Origin: Melioribacter roseus P3M-2
GTDB taxonomy: Bacteria; Bacteroidota; Ignavibacteria; Ignavibacteriales; Melioribacteraceae
DNA: 64,000 nt
Assembly: GCF_000279145.1 (NCBI RefSeq)
Contig: NC_018178.1
Coordinates: 186,001 to 250,000, forward strand
Direction: 5' to 3'
Shown: positions 34,968 to 43,941 of the stretch, in pieces
Numbering within the stretch: position 1 is the stretch's first letter
How the letters are laid out: each line of letters opens with the position of its first letter
Program-made: the position numbers and the translations under genes
The notes under the pieces: model-generated
Told to the model about the DNA's origin: nothing
Databases searched by the model: none
The model's input: the letters and a program-made list of their open reading frames with translations, nothing else

Positions 34968-35582
34968 ATGCAATTTTTAAGAAAACTATACGATTGGGTG
35001 CTTCACTGGTCGGAGACACCGTACGGAGCGGCGGCATTGTTTGTGTTGGCTTTTGCCGAAGCGTCATTTTTTCCAATACCGCCCGATGCGCTTCTGATTG
35101 CTCTCGTACTCGGTTCAAGAGAAAAAGCGTTCAAGTTTGCTTTAATTTGTACTGCCGCTTCGGTAGCCGGAGCCGCCGCCGGATTCGGTATCGGCCACTA
35201 CTTATGGTGGGATTCTCCTGAAAATTTTTCGGCTTTAGCCAACTTCTTTTTTGCTAACGTACCCGGCTTTACGAAAGAATTATTTTTTAATGTACGCAAC
35301 CTCTATAACGAGTGGAATTTCTGGATTATTTTTACCGCAGGTTTTACTCCCATACCTTATAAAGTTTTTACAATCTCCGGCGGAGCATTCGATATAAACT
35401 TTCTCCTTTTTATCACAGCCTCGGTTGTAGGCAGAGGACTTCGTTTCTTTCTGGTTGCTGGACTTATATGGAAATTCGGCGAGCAGATAAGAACTTTTAT
35501 CGATAAATATTTCAACACACTAGCTATTCTTTTCACCGTATTGTTAATAGGCGGGTTCGTTGCAATTAAATATCTAATTTAA
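34968..35582 (+). CDS. DedA/YqaA-family membrane protein
   Basis: The 204-residue protein has about five hydrophobic segments and the DedA/SNARE-associated (VTT) pattern. That pattern is ASFFPIPPDALLIAL near 32-46 (acidic residue after a Phe-Pro-Ile-Pro) and TAGFTPIPYKVFTISGGAF near 124-142, followed by a VVGRGLRF arginine segment. Such proteins act in membrane lipid (undecaprenyl phosphate or phospholipid) translocation. It is one of three plus-strand genes in the window and ends four bases inside the convergent unknown gene. Confidence 0.85.
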   Translation: MQFLRKLYDWVLHWSETPYGAAALFVLAFAEASFFPIPPDALLIALVLGSREKAFKFALICTAASVAGAAAGFGIGHYLWWDSPENFSALANFFFANVPGFTKELFFNVRNLYNEWNFWIIFTAGFTPIPYKVFTISGGAFDINFLLFITASVVGRGLRFFLVAGLIWKFGEQIRTFIDKYFNTLAILFTVLLIGGFVAIKYLI

Positions 35583-35908
35583 TCCGCTAATATTTTTCCG
35601 TCGAGTACCGGAGTAACGCATATCAAAGGGTTGTCCGGCGTTTCGAAATAGTCAAAAATTTCTTCGTACAATTTGTAATGATAACCTTTGGATTCGAGAC
35701 GGGAAAATTTTCTGTAGGAAATAAATTCACCCTTTTCATTAACGGGCGCTTCGAAACGGACGGCGCGCATGTAATCGCTTTTTGCCTGACGTTTAAGAAA
35801 ATTTATTTTGTCGGCGTCCGAGCCTTCGACTTCGTACGAAATCGCCTTAAATCCGACTACGTCCTTGTTTTCTATTTCGACATAAATATTTAATATGGTT
35901 TCTTTCAT
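35579..35908 (-). CDS. unknown protein
   Basis: This 109-residue protein is not recognised. It is soluble, with an N-terminal beta-strand pattern (ETILNIYVEIENKDVVGFK), a charged helix near 35-50 and a C-terminal region rich in Tyr and Phe. No signal peptide or cysteine cluster is present. Its stop overlaps the end of the convergent dedA-like gene by four bases, and a terminator for fumC lies just upstream, so it has its own promoter. That it is a real gene rests on codon-like composition and the clean gap it fills. Confidence 0.65.
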   Translation of the reverse strand: MKETILNIYVEIENKDVVGFKAISYEVEGSDADKINFLKRQAKSDYMRAVRFEAPVNEKGEFISYRKFSRLESKGYHYKLYEEIFDYFETPDNPLICVTPVLDGKILAD

Positions 35909-35910
35909 AA

Positions 35911-35945
35911 TAAGAAAGGCCGCCCATTAGAATTGCAGGGCAGCC
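35911..35945 (-). terminator. terminator after fumC
   Basis: GGCTGCCC and GGGCGGCC (minus strand) pair over eight bases with one G-U, followed by TTTCTTATT. It lies 17 bases after the fumC stop. Confidence 0.75.
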
Positions 35946-35961
35946 TCATTTTCCCTACAAA

Positions 35962-37356
35962 TTATTTTTTGTTCGGGCCGACCATATTTTCCGGTCTAAC
36001 GAATTTGTCGAATTCCTCTTCCGTAAGCAATCCCAGTTCAACGGCGGCTTGTTTAAGGGTTTTGTTTTCGGCATATGCTTTCTTTGCAACTTTGGCGGCG
36101 TTGTCGTATCCGATAACGGGATTCAGCGCCGTAACAAGCATAAGCGAATTATTCAAATGCTTGTTAATTACTTCCCGGTTCGGTTTTATTCCTACCACGC
36201 AATTATCCGTAAAGCTCTCGCACGCATCGGCGATTAGCCGTATCGATTGCAGTATATTGAAAGCAATAACAGGCATAAAGACATTCAGTTCAAAATTACC
36301 GCTGGCGCCTGCGAAGTTTATCGTAACGTCGTTGCCGAATACCTGCGTACAAACCATCGTCATGGCTTCGGATTGAGTGGGATTTACTTTGCCTGGCATA
36401 ATTGAACTGCCGGGTTCGTTCGCGGGTAAAACAATTTCGCCGATTCCGCAGCGTGGTCCGGAGCCGAGCCAGCGAACGTCGTTTGCAATTTTCATTAAAG
36501 AAGCCGCTATTGTTTTCAGAACTCCGCTTAATTCCACAAGGGCGTCTTTACCCGCCATAGCTTCGAATTTATTCTGCGCCGTACGGAAAGGTTTGCCTGT
36601 AAGCTCCGAAATTTTTTGCGCCGCTTTAACCGCATAATCAGGATGTGTATTCAATCCGGTGCCCACGGCCGTTCCTCCAAGAGGTACTTCGTAAAGGCGA
36701 TTCAAAGCGTCGTTTATTCTTGCCAGTCCGTTGGTTAATTGTTGCGCGTATCCGGAAAACTCCTGTCCCAATGTCAACGGCGTTGCGTCCATCAGATGCG
36801 TCCTACCGATTTTAATTATCGATGAGAACTCTTTCGCCTTTTCCTGCAGCGCGTCTCTTAATTTTGTTATCATGGGAATCAGACGGCGGTGAATTTCTTC
36901 AACTGCCGCAATGTGAATAGCCGTCGGGAATGCGTCGTTCGTGGATTGGGATTTGTTAACGTCGTCATTGGGATGTATGGGAGTTTTGCTGCCGAGTTTT
37001 CCTCCGGCAATTTCAATAGCGCGATTAGAAATCACTTCGTTTACATTCATGTTGGTCTGCGTACCGCTGCCGGTTTGCCATACCACCAGCGGAAAGTGTT
37101 CGTTCAATTTTCCCTCGATCACTTCGTCGGCGGCTTTAATTATCAGGTCTTTCTTTTCCTCCGGTAAAAGTCCCAACTCGTTATTTGTCAATGCGGCTGC
37201 TTTCTTAACAATTGCAAGGGCTCTTATCAATTCGAAAGGAAATCTTTCGCCCCCGATTTTAAAATTTTGTAACGACCTTGCAGTCTGCGCTCCGTAATAT
37301 TTGTCTGCGGGAACTTTAATTTCCCCCATGCTGTCGGTTTCAATTCTGTAATCCAT
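35962..37356 (-). CDS. fumC: fumarate hydratase class II
   Basis: FumC interconverts fumarate and malate in the TCA cycle without an iron-sulfur cluster. The 464-residue protein has [16 protein letters not shown] near 94-109 and the family signature [15 protein letters not shown] near 316-330. The catalytic His lies in the [16 protein letters not shown] segment. Length and motifs are standard. It is monocistronic, with a promoter upstream and a terminator downstream. Confidence 0.97.
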   Translation of the reverse strand: MDYRIETDSMGEIKVPADKYYGAQTARSLQNFKIGGERFPFELIRALAIVKKAAALTNNELGLLPEEKKDLIIKAADEVIEGKLNEHFPLVVWQTGSGTQTNMNVNEVISNRAIEIAGGKLGSKTPIHPNDDVNKSQSTNDAFPTAIHIAAVEEIHRRLIPMITKLRDALQEKAKEFSSIIKIGRTHLMDATPLTLGQEFSGYAQQLTNGLARINDALNRLYEVPLGGTAVGTGLNTHPDYAVKAAQKISELTGKPFRTAQNKFEAMAGKDALVELSGVLKTIAASLMKIANDVRWLGSGPRCGIGEIVLPANEPGSSIMPGKVNPTQSEAMTMVCTQVFGNDVTINFAGASGNFELNVFMPVIAFNILQSIRLIADACESFTDNCVVGIKPNREVINKHLNNSLMLVTALNPVIGYDNAAKVAKKAYAENKTLKQAAVELGLLTEEEFDKFVRPENMVGPNKK

Positions 37357-37387
37357 CTTTGACTCCGTTAAATTAGATTGTATGTCA

Positions 37388-37418
37388 CAAATTAATGGAA
37401 TGAATAAATTAATGCAAT
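37388..37418 (-). promoter_or_regulatory. candidate fumC promoter
   Basis: On the minus strand ATTG (37415-37418), a 19-base spacer and TTAATTTG (37388-37395) fit the TTTG-N19-TAnnTTTG pattern except for one base in each box. GGAG precedes the fumC ATG. Confidence 0.4.
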
Positions 37419-37429
37419 CGTTAAAACCG

Positions 37430-38104
37430 TTACCTGGATAGCGGAAAACGGCGGGCTCCTATAAATCTTTTCTTGTAATAATCTTCGTCCAATGAAGAGA
37501 TGGTAACGCCCAGGGTTCTGCTCGAATGAACGAATTCCCGGTTCCCGAGATAAATTCCCACATGTCCTGGATAACTTCGTTTGGAAGTATCGAAAAATAC
37601 CAGGTCGCCGAATTTTAATTCGTTTTCATCGACGCTTGCACCTGCGGCAAATTGTTCTTTTGCAGTGCGGGGCAAATCTACGGAAAAGGCGCTCAATATA
37701 TGCTTGGTAAACGCAGAGCAATCAATGCCTTTATCCGTATTTCCGCCGTACTTATAAGGAGCGTCGATATACTTTATTACTTCGAGAAGCAATTTTTCCC
37801 TGAACGAAAGAGGCGCGCCGGAGCTTACCGTAGTTCTGTATTCCTCTATAAATTCTTCTTTATTAATGGAATTGATTTCTTCCGGCAATTCATCGAACTC
37901 AGAAACTTCGGAATCCGGAACGGGGGCTTTATAATTTAACGTGTCGCTTTTAAAGTTATCTTCGGAAGTAAATCTGGGGGTACGGTTCGCTTCTTCCTTT
38001 TTTTCTTTCGGTTTGTTATACCTGACCGAGGAAGAAGTGGAAGAGCATCCTGTTATCAGGATAAATGAAATGAGTAAAAGAGATATTGCTATTTTTACGG
38101 GCAT
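37430..38104 (-). CDS. NlpC/P60 cell-wall peptidase lipoprotein
   Basis: The 224-residue protein has a lipoprotein signal ([10 protein letters not shown], Cys 20), a charged linker and a C-terminal NlpC/P60 domain. The catalytic Cys is in [12 protein letters not shown] near 130 and the catalytic His in PGHVGIYLG near 181-189. It should cleave the D-gamma-glutamyl-meso-diaminopimelate bond in peptidoglycan stems at the cell surface. It follows the sigma factor gene by seven bases, so it is probably co-transcribed with it. Confidence 0.92.
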   Translation of the reverse strand: MPVKIAISLLLISFILITGCSSTSSSVRYNKPKEKKEEANRTPRFTSEDNFKSDTLNYKAPVPDSEVSEFDELPEEINSINKEEFIEEYRTTVSSGAPLSFREKLLLEVIKYIDAPYKYGGNTDKGIDCSAFTKHILSAFSVDLPRTAKEQFAAGASVDENELKFGDLVFFDTSKRSYPGHVGIYLGNREFVHSSRTLGVTISSLDEDYYKKRFIGARRFPLSR

Positions 38105-38111
38105 CCGAGTT

Positions 38112-38966
38112 TTATCCCAGATATGCTCTTAGGTTTTTACTCCTGGACGTATGTCTGAGACGTCGGATAGCTTTTTCCTTAATTTGACGGACTCTTTCCC
38201 GCGTAAGATTGAACTTTTCGCCAATCTCTTCGAGCGTCAGGGAATGCTCGCCGTTCAGTCCGAAATAGAGTTTTATGACCTCTGCTTCTCTGTCGGTTAA
38301 GGTTGATAACGCTCTTTCGATTTCTTTTTTCAGGGATTCCGACATCAAAGTTTGGTCCGGCGATGGCACTTCGTCGTTGGGCAGTACGTCGAGCAAACTG
38401 TTTTCTTCGCCCTGGCTGAAAGGCGCATCCATCGAAATGTGTCTGCCGGCATTTTTAATTGCGTCGGCTACTTCGGAAACGTCCATATTCAACTGTTCGG
38501 CGAGCTCTTCGGCGTTGGGTTCCCTTTCGAATTCCTGTACCAGATTGCTGTAGGCTTTACCGATTTTATTAAGCGCGCCTACCCTGTTGAGCGGAAGACG
38601 AACGATTCTCGACTGTTCGGCAAGCGCCTGAAGAATCGATTGACGGATCCACCAAACCGCATATGAAATAAATTTAAAACCGCGGGTTTCGTCGAAACGT
38701 TTTGCAGCTTTAATCAATCCCAGATTGCCTTCGTTTATCAAATCACCGAGCGACAGTCCCTGGTTTTGATACTGTTTTGCAACCGAGACGACGAATCTCA
38801 AGTTTGCCTTGACGAGTTTTTCCAGAGCTTTCTGATCGCCTTTTTTTATTTTAATAGCCAGTTCAATTTCGTCTTCTGGAGTAAGTAATTCAACTTTGCC
38901 TATTTCCTGCAGATATTTATCGAGAGAAAGACTTTCACGGTTTGTAAATTGTTTTGTGATTTTCAA
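38112..38966 (-). CDS. rpoD: RNA polymerase primary-type sigma factor, short Bacteroidota form
   Basis: The 284-residue sigma-70 protein lacks the long N-terminal domain of proteobacterial RpoD. Region 1.2 ([11 protein letters not shown] near 16), region 2 ([17 protein letters not shown] and [10 protein letters not shown]) and region 4 with the helix-turn-helix ([29 protein letters not shown] near 240-268) are present. This short form is the primary sigma of Bacteroidota and relatives. The start is TTG at 38966, with GAGAGG four bases upstream and a stop codon just before in frame. It lies between EutN-like and NlpC genes. Confidence 0.92.
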   Translation of the reverse strand: MKITKQFTNRESLSLDKYLQEIGKVELLTPEDEIELAIKIKKGDQKALEKLVKANLRFVVSVAKQYQNQGLSLGDLINEGNLGLIKAAKRFDETRGFKFISYAVWWIRQSILQALAEQSRIVRLPLNRVGALNKIGKAYSNLVQEFEREPNAEELAEQLNMDVSEVADAIKNAGRHISMDAPFSQGEENSLLDVLPNDEVPSPDQTLMSESLKKEIERALSTLTDREAEVIKLYFGLNGEHSLTLEEIGEKFNLTRERVRQIKEKAIRRLRHTSRSKNLRAYLG

Positions 38967-38982
38967 GGTTCCTCTCCCCTAT

Positions 38983-39252
38983 CTATTTTTCTGTATTAAT
39001 GGAATCCACGATGCCGACAATCGAAGCGTCTACAGGAGCCATCTCCACATCGAGCGGGATTACCGCTTCGCTGGCCGTAACGTAAAAAATAACTTCCCCC
39101 GGTCCTGCGCCCACCGTATCGAGCGCAATAATCGGACTGCCGATCTTTTCCAAATCACAGTTGACCGGCTGAACCAACTGCATCTTATAACCTGCGACGG
39201 CGTCATACTTTCGAGTAGCCCAGATTGTTCCGATCACTTTTCCCAGGTGCAT
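38983..39252 (-). CDS. EutN/CcmL-type microcompartment vertex protein (second copy)
   Basis: The 89-residue protein begins MHLGKVIGTIWATRK and has the IIALDTVGAGPGEVIFYVT segment of the EutN/CcmL (BMC-P) family, whose pentamers cap the vertices of bacterial microcompartments. The ATG at 39252 is chosen over a longer frame because family members start just before GKVIGT. It lies ten bases after another EutN-like gene and 16 bases before the sigma factor. No hexameric shell (BMC-H) gene is in the window. Confidence 0.88.
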   Translation of the reverse strand: MHLGKVIGTIWATRKYDAVAGYKMQLVQPVNCDLEKIGSPIIALDTVGAGPGEVIFYVTASEAVIPLDVEMAPVDASIVGIVDSINTEK

Positions 39253-39262
39253 TAAATAATAC

Positions 39263-39544
39263 CTACTTATTATCGTTAATTGCGACGTCAAGTTTATCTA
39301 CAATAGCCATTATAACAGCGTCGACCGGTTTGTTCTTTGTAAAAGTAGTTTGCCTTGCCGAACTGCCCTGAGCCACCAAAACAGTTTCGCCAATTCCCGC
39401 GCCCACGGAATCGACAGCTATTACCGTTGAAGATTTTGGAGTCAAATCGAGATTCAATTCACGGACGATCAAAAACTTTGCGCCTACCAAATTTTCGTCC
39501 TTGCGGGTTGACCAGACTGTTCCAATTACCTTTCCGAGTACCAG
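39263..39544 (-). CDS. EutN/CcmL-type microcompartment vertex protein with apparent CTG start
   Basis: The family requires the protein to begin near VLGKVIGTVWSTRKDE, and that sequence is present in frame. The only plausible start codon is CTG at 39544, five bases after a strong GGGAGG; no ATG, GTG or TTG occurs before residue 19. The 93-residue product has AVDSVGAGIGETVLVAQGS, typical of BMC-P. It begins two bases after the stop of the PIN-like gene, so it is coupled to it. A base error at the start codon is the alternative. Confidence 0.82.
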   Translation of the reverse strand: MVLGKVIGTVWSTRKDENLVGAKFLIVRELNLDLTPKSSTVIAVDSVGAGIGETVLVAQGSSARQTTFTKNKPVDAVIMAIVDKLDVAINDNK

Positions 39545-39546
39545 AA

Positions 39547-39945
39547 CTACCTCCCTGTTTTAATTTCCTCCGGGTCAATTATTTCGACTCCGGACTTCAA
39601 ATACTTTTCTTTCTGCCTTGTAACCAGCGGTAAATTATTGTTTAACGCCACAGAACAGATTAAAGCTTCACGAACGCCTGCAACTTTATTAAAAAATTTT
39701 GAAATGTTCAAACTGTATCTCGAATTTAAGCCGAGCACTTTAAGCGACGTAAGCAGACGCTGAACCGCTTCGTTCCGGGTTTCGTTGTTAGCGTTGAAAA
39801 AAAGTTCGGCGGAATTTATTACGGTTGTAAAACAAAGTCCCCTCTCCATAAGCATTTCAAGCGCCGTTCTTTCTCCCGAGTCGGACTCAAGGTATTCTAT
39901 CAATATCTCCGTTTCTATTAAATATTCATGTTTTTTGTTTTCCAT
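39547..39945 (-). CDS. degenerate PIN-domain-like protein
   Basis: The 132-residue protein has the layout of a VapC-like PIN domain: EYLIETEILIEYLES at 8-22, SAELFF near 45-50, REALICSVALNNNLPLVTR near 92-110. However, the first acidic pair usually reads DTD and here reads ETE, and the Asp of the usual DALIAA is Glu. Catalysis may be lost or changed. It lies one base after a 98-residue unknown gene, in the toxin-antitoxin order, and in the same operon as EutN genes. Function unknown. Confidence 0.65.
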   Translation of the reverse strand: MENKKHEYLIETEILIEYLESDSGERTALEMLMERGLCFTTVINSAELFFNANNETRNEAVQRLLTSLKVLGLNSRYSLNISKFFNKVAGVREALICSVALNNNLPLVTRQKEKYLKSGVEIIDPEEIKTGR

Positions 39946-39946
39946 A

Positions 39947-40243
39947 TTAATACCAAATAAATCCCTTTCCGAAGTTCTCTTGTTTCAAAATTCCTTTAAC
40001 CTTCAAAAAATCATAGACCGACGAATACGGTATTCCCTGCGTATTTTTAATTGTATCTATCAGCTCCGCAGAGAATCCATCGAGTATAGCCGTCTGTCTT
40101 GCGTCGTAAAATATAGATACGTAAAATTCTTTGATATTATTATTTTTAATTTTGTCGACAGCAGCGTCGGGTAAAGTTACGCTATTGTTTTCCTCAAGAC
40201 GCGCTTTAAATGAAATGATTTCAGTCAAGTTATCTTTATCCAT
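39947..40243 (-). CDS. small unknown protein, possible partner of the PIN-like protein
   Basis: This 98-residue protein is not firmly recognised. Its segment ISFKARLEENNSVTLPDAAV near 10-29 faintly resembles the swapped-hairpin of AbrB/MazE-type antitoxins. Its position directly before a PIN-like gene fits an antitoxin, but the remainder (residues 45-98) is not typical. The ATG at 40243 overlaps the end of deoB by eight bases, so it is coupled to the phosphopentomutase. Confidence 0.6.
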   Translation of the reverse strand: MDKDNLTEIISFKARLEENNSVTLPDAAVDKIKNNNIKEFYVSIFYDARQTAILDGFSAELIDTIKNTQGIPYSSVYDFLKVKGILKQENFGKGFIWY

Positions 40244-41399
40244 ATAAAAAGCTATTTCCTTTCAAATCGTTATTAACTTTAAAATAATGAGCGACAGTTT
40301 GAGCAACGTCCGCAAAAGTATTTCTAATGCCGAAATTGCGAGACGGTTCTTCTTTTGAATAAAAAAGCAAAGGAACATATTCCCTGCTGTGGTCGGTGCT
40401 CGGAGTAGTCGGGTCGTTACCGTGGTCGGCGGTTAATATCAATCTGTCGCTTCCATCCATTTTATTCAATAAAGACGGCAAAAAATCGTCAAATTCTTTC
40501 AACGCCCCGGCAAAACCCAGCGGATCGTTGCGATGGCCGTAATACACGTCGAAATCGACAAGGTTAACAAATATAAAAGAGGAAACGTCTTGCGAACAGA
40601 CCTGTAGCAGTTTATCCATCCCTTCGGCGTTTGACTTTGTCTTATAACCCGTTTTGATTCCCCGGTAATTAAACAAATCGTTTATTTTACCGATGGCAAT
40701 CGTATTCACATTATTATGATACAGATAATCGAGTATAGTATACCCGAACGGATCGAGAGAAAAATCTTTTCTGTTTGTAGTGCGCCTAAACTTACCCGGC
40801 TTTCCGATAAAAGGACGGGCTATTACCCTAGCGACGGCATTATCTCCGGTCAATACTTTGTTCCGCGCTATTTCACATATTTCATAGAGCCTTTCCAGCG
40901 GAATAATTTCTTCATGAGCTGCAATTTGAAATACGGAATCGGCGGATGTATAAACAATCGGGTATGAAGTTTTTAAATGCTCTTCTCCAAGTCTTTCTAT
41001 AATTTCCGTGCCGGAGGAGGGTATATTGCCGAGAGCGCCTTTGACTCCGGTTTCTTTAATGAATTTATCGATTATGCTTTGCGGAAAACCTCGTGGATAG
41101 AGCGGAAATTCTTTATCGATATGAAGCCCGCCCAATTCCCAATGTCCGGTAGTGGAATCTTTACCTACGGATACTTCATTCATTTTGCCAAAAGAAGCCA
41201 ATGGTTTTTCAACGGGGTCTATACCTCTGATAGAGGCGATATTACCCAATCCGAGTTTCTGCAAATTCGGTAAAAACAATCCGCCCAGGTATTCAGCCAT
41301 ATTAGCCAAAGTATTACTGCCCCTGTCGCCGTATTTATCGGCGTCTGGCAGTTCTCCGATGCCGACTCCGTCTAGAACTATTACAATAAAATTATTCAC
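40236..41399 (-). CDS. deoB: phosphopentomutase
   Basis: DeoB interconverts (deoxy)ribose-1-phosphate and (deoxy)ribose-5-phosphate in nucleoside breakdown. The 387-residue protein starts with the metal site IVLDGVGIGELPDA near 7-20, has the catalytic-Thr region KDSTTGHWELGG near 79-90 and ends with the metal-binding LTADHGNDPTTPSTDHSRE near 337-355. The family size is matched. In this operon it is followed by an unknown gene, a PIN-like gene and two microcompartment vertex genes. Confidence 0.95.
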   Translation of the reverse strand: MNNFIVIVLDGVGIGELPDADKYGDRGSNTLANMAEYLGGLFLPNLQKLGLGNIASIRGIDPVEKPLASFGKMNEVSVGKDSTTGHWELGGLHIDKEFPLYPRGFPQSIIDKFIKETGVKGALGNIPSSGTEIIERLGEEHLKTSYPIVYTSADSVFQIAAHEEIIPLERLYEICEIARNKVLTGDNAVARVIARPFIGKPGKFRRTTNRKDFSLDPFGYTILDYLYHNNVNTIAIGKINDLFNYRGIKTGYKTKSNAEGMDKLLQVCSQDVSSFIFVNLVDFDVYYGHRNDPLGFAGALKEFDDFLPSLLNKMDGSDRLILTADHGNDPTTPSTDHSREYVPLLFYSKEEPSRNFGIRNTFADVAQTVAHYFKVNNDLKGNSFLYG

Positions 41400-41405
41400 A
41401 AACTG

Positions 41406-43283
41406 TCACAAACTTTTGACTGTATTCCCTCCTTTTTCGAGGGCTTTATTGAGCGCCAATTCGGCGTTAGTTAAAATTTCGTCCACGTCGGTTTTGTTCG
41501 TTGTCGTAGCCACGCCTACCGAGATTGTAAAAGTAGTCTGTTTCGACACTACAGAAATCGGCTTACGCGCAACTTTAATGCGCAGTTTTTCAGCCCAAAG
41601 GAATACGTCTTTCGGAGCCGTATTAAAAAAGTAGACTGCGAATACCCGCTCGCTCAAACGTCCTATTAAATTCATCGGCGTCATTTCATCCCGAATCATT
41701 TGCGCTATCGCTTTTAAAACTTTCGGGAACGGATTGCCGTCGAAGAGCGAATCTTCTTCGATAAAATCGTCAATTTTGATAAGCGCCAATGCGCCGGGAA
41801 GCTCGAGCTCTTTGCTACGCACCAAATCCGTAGTCAACCGTTCGATAAACGACTGATAGTTCAAAACTTTTGTTTCGACATCGTGAGCCAACAGACTTTT
41901 CAAAACATTTATCGATGCATGAGAATACAGAATGAAGGCAAAAATTTTAGTCGCATTTTTTACGAAGGTTACTTCGCTGTTCGAATAATAATTCTTTTTA
42001 AGACTTTCGAAACACAGCACTCCGTAATTTTGCTCGTCGTATATCAACGGTATAGCCAAAAAGGTACCGTCGAAACTGACGTCCTCGTTTCTGTTGAATC
42101 GGGGAATATCGGTTTGAGTAGTATCGTCGATTTTAACGGGGATGGAACTCATAATTGATTTTCCTACCAGAGTGTCTTTGAGTTCCACTTCGAGATTCTC
42201 GCCTACGTATTTCAAAGAAGTCTTATTGATAATGCGGGAAGTTTTAAATTTTTGTTCGAGCGGATTATAAATAACAAACGTAAAAACATCCCAATCGAGT
42301 AATTTTTCGACGGTCTTGTCGAGCATTTCGAAAATGTCTTCTTCCGATTCGAACTTTCTGTCCTTTTCCAATATTTCCGTAAGAGCTTTAAGCCGCTGCT
42401 CGGCTTGTGATTCCGAGAATTTATCTTCGAAGAGCGATATTATTATCGAAATAACTCTAACTATTTTTCCAAGCGAATATATCTGTTCGATGCCGAAAGC
42501 GTCTTTTACCTTTGAATCGAGCACGAGAAGGCCGGTCAGATTTTTTCCGTAGAAGAGAGGCACGCCTACAAAACTCTTAATACCTTGAGGCGCGTTGTAG
42601 TAACGTATGACGTCTGCCTCCGCGTTCGAAGTAATATCGGTCAGCAATTCGGGTTCCTCGTTCTGGATAATTTTACCGAGTATGTCGTCTTCGAGGTCGA
42701 ATTTTTGACGAGTAATTGCGGATGAACTCGAGACATAGCGTTCGAGAGTCAGCCGTTGTCTTTTCTTATTGTACCAGAAAAACGCCGCCGTGTGCGCAAG
42801 GAACGCTTCTTTAAGCACGCTCAATATTTTTTCTAGTAAAAATCCGAATTGCTCGTCGTGGCTGACGTCTTTCGGCAGTTCTTCGAATGCGATTTTTTGA
42901 AAATTTTCTTTAAAGTCGGAAGGCTTAAAAACTTCCCTGTTGCCGGTGCGAGGGAAATACGCGCCCATGTTTTCGGCGGTCAAAACTTCTATATTTTTCA
43001 CGGGCGAAACAATCTTAAACTCTTCGCCCTCGTCGGTTTGATAACTTTGATCCGCTTCCGATTTATCGTCTGTCAAAGGCTCGAGTTCTGGTACGTCGGG
43101 CTCGGTTTCGGCCCGTCGGCTTGAGGAATCGCGCAGAAATATAATAAAGCCGATGTAAATAACTAAGATTACGCTGGTTATTATTCTTGTCAGAAAATCG
43201 TCGGAAAGAAAAAGGATGGTCAGAAGGATGGGTATTAACATAAAAATCAGAATTCTTTTTTTGTACTTTGACGATAGACCCAT
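41406..43283 (-). CDS. membrane GAF-domain sensor with degenerate GGDEF domain
   Basis: The 625-residue protein has two membrane helices near 11-27 and 34-50 and a linker. Two GAF-like domains follow, about 145-290 and 300-455 (the first has FVGVPLFYGKNLTGLLVLDS). The C-terminal domain of about 165 residues has the GGDEF-family fold, with TFTISVGVATTTNKTDVDEI near its end. The GGDEF signature itself is replaced by SERVF (GRLSERVFAVYF), so diguanylate cyclase activity is unlikely. It may be a signal-binding or scaffold protein. deoB follows after six bases. Confidence 0.8.
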   Translation of the reverse strand: MGLSSKYKKRILIFMLIPILLTILFLSDDFLTRIITSVILVIYIGFIIFLRDSSSRRAETEPDVPELEPLTDDKSEADQSYQTDEGEEFKIVSPVKNIEVLTAENMGAYFPRTGNREVFKPSDFKENFQKIAFEELPKDVSHDEQFGFLLEKILSVLKEAFLAHTAAFFWYNKKRQRLTLERYVSSSSAITRQKFDLEDDILGKIIQNEEPELLTDITSNAEADVIRYYNAPQGIKSFVGVPLFYGKNLTGLLVLDSKVKDAFGIEQIYSLGKIVRVISIIISLFEDKFSESQAEQRLKALTEILEKDRKFESEEDIFEMLDKTVEKLLDWDVFTFVIYNPLEQKFKTSRIINKTSLKYVGENLEVELKDTLVGKSIMSSIPVKIDDTTQTDIPRFNRNEDVSFDGTFLAIPLIYDEQNYGVLCFESLKKNYYSNSEVTFVKNATKIFAFILYSHASINVLKSLLAHDVETKVLNYQSFIERLTTDLVRSKELELPGALALIKIDDFIEEDSLFDGNPFPKVLKAIAQMIRDEMTPMNLIGRLSERVFAVYFFNTAPKDVFLWAEKLRIKVARKPISVVSKQTTFTISVGVATTTNKTDVDEILTNAELALNKALEKGGNTVKSL

Positions 43284-43341
43284 CTCTCCACTCAGAATGT
43301 TTACAATTTCGATTCAATAATAATAAAGTTTTGTGAAATTT

Positions 43342-43926
43342 TCATGATAAGTAGAGCGAAGAAAGCAGTTTTATTATTTCTTTTTTGCCCGTATGTTTTA
43401 CCGCCGAAAAGAGGAAAGCGTTTGTTCCGAAAATAATTTCGGGAAATACTTCAATAACATCTTTCTTTGCGCCGGCAATTTCCGATTGCTTCAGTTTATC
43501 GGTTTTGCTCAAAATCAGGAAATACGGCAACTCTCTGGAGCGCACAAATTCGTTTAGCATTAAATCGAGCGGTTGCGGTTTGTGGCGGGCGTCTATCAAA
43601 TGAAATACAGTCGAAATATTGTTATTTGTGTCGAAGTAATTTGTAATGAGAAGTTCCCAATAATTCTTCTCGCTTTTTGAGACCTTAGCGTAGCCGAAAC
43701 CCGGCAAATCTACCAGATAAAATTTTCTTTCGACGAGATAATAGTTGATAGAACGCGTTTTACCGGGAGTGGAACTTGTTCGCGCGACTTTCAAAGGAGA
43801 GAACAAAGCGTTAATAAACGAAGATTTTCCCACATTCGACCTGCCGCAAAGCACAGCGCACGGCAAGTCGTCTTTCGGTATCTCGTTCATATTGAAAGCC
43901 GAGGCTACAAATTCTATTTTTTTCAT
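43342..43926 (-). CDS. engB: ribosome-biogenesis GTPase YsxC/EngB
   Basis: The 194-residue TRAFAC GTPase helps assemble the large ribosomal subunit. It shows P-loop GRSNVGKSSF at 28-37, STPGKTRSINYY near 56-67, G3 DLPGFGYA near 73-80 and G4 SKTDK near 139-143. Length and motifs are those of EngB. It lies just past the ribosomal operon terminator and opens the GAF-deoB-EutN-sigma run. Confidence 0.95.
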   Translation of the reverse strand: MKKIEFVASAFNMNEIPKDDLPCAVLCGRSNVGKSSFINALFSPLKVARTSSTPGKTRSINYYLVERKFYLVDLPGFGYAKVSKSEKNYWELLITNYFDTNNNISTVFHLIDARHKPQPLDLMLNEFVRSRELPYFLILSKTDKLKQSEIAGAKKDVIEVFPEIIFGTNAFLFSAVKHTGKKEIIKLLSSLYLS

Positions 43927-43941
43927 AAGTTCATAATAGAT

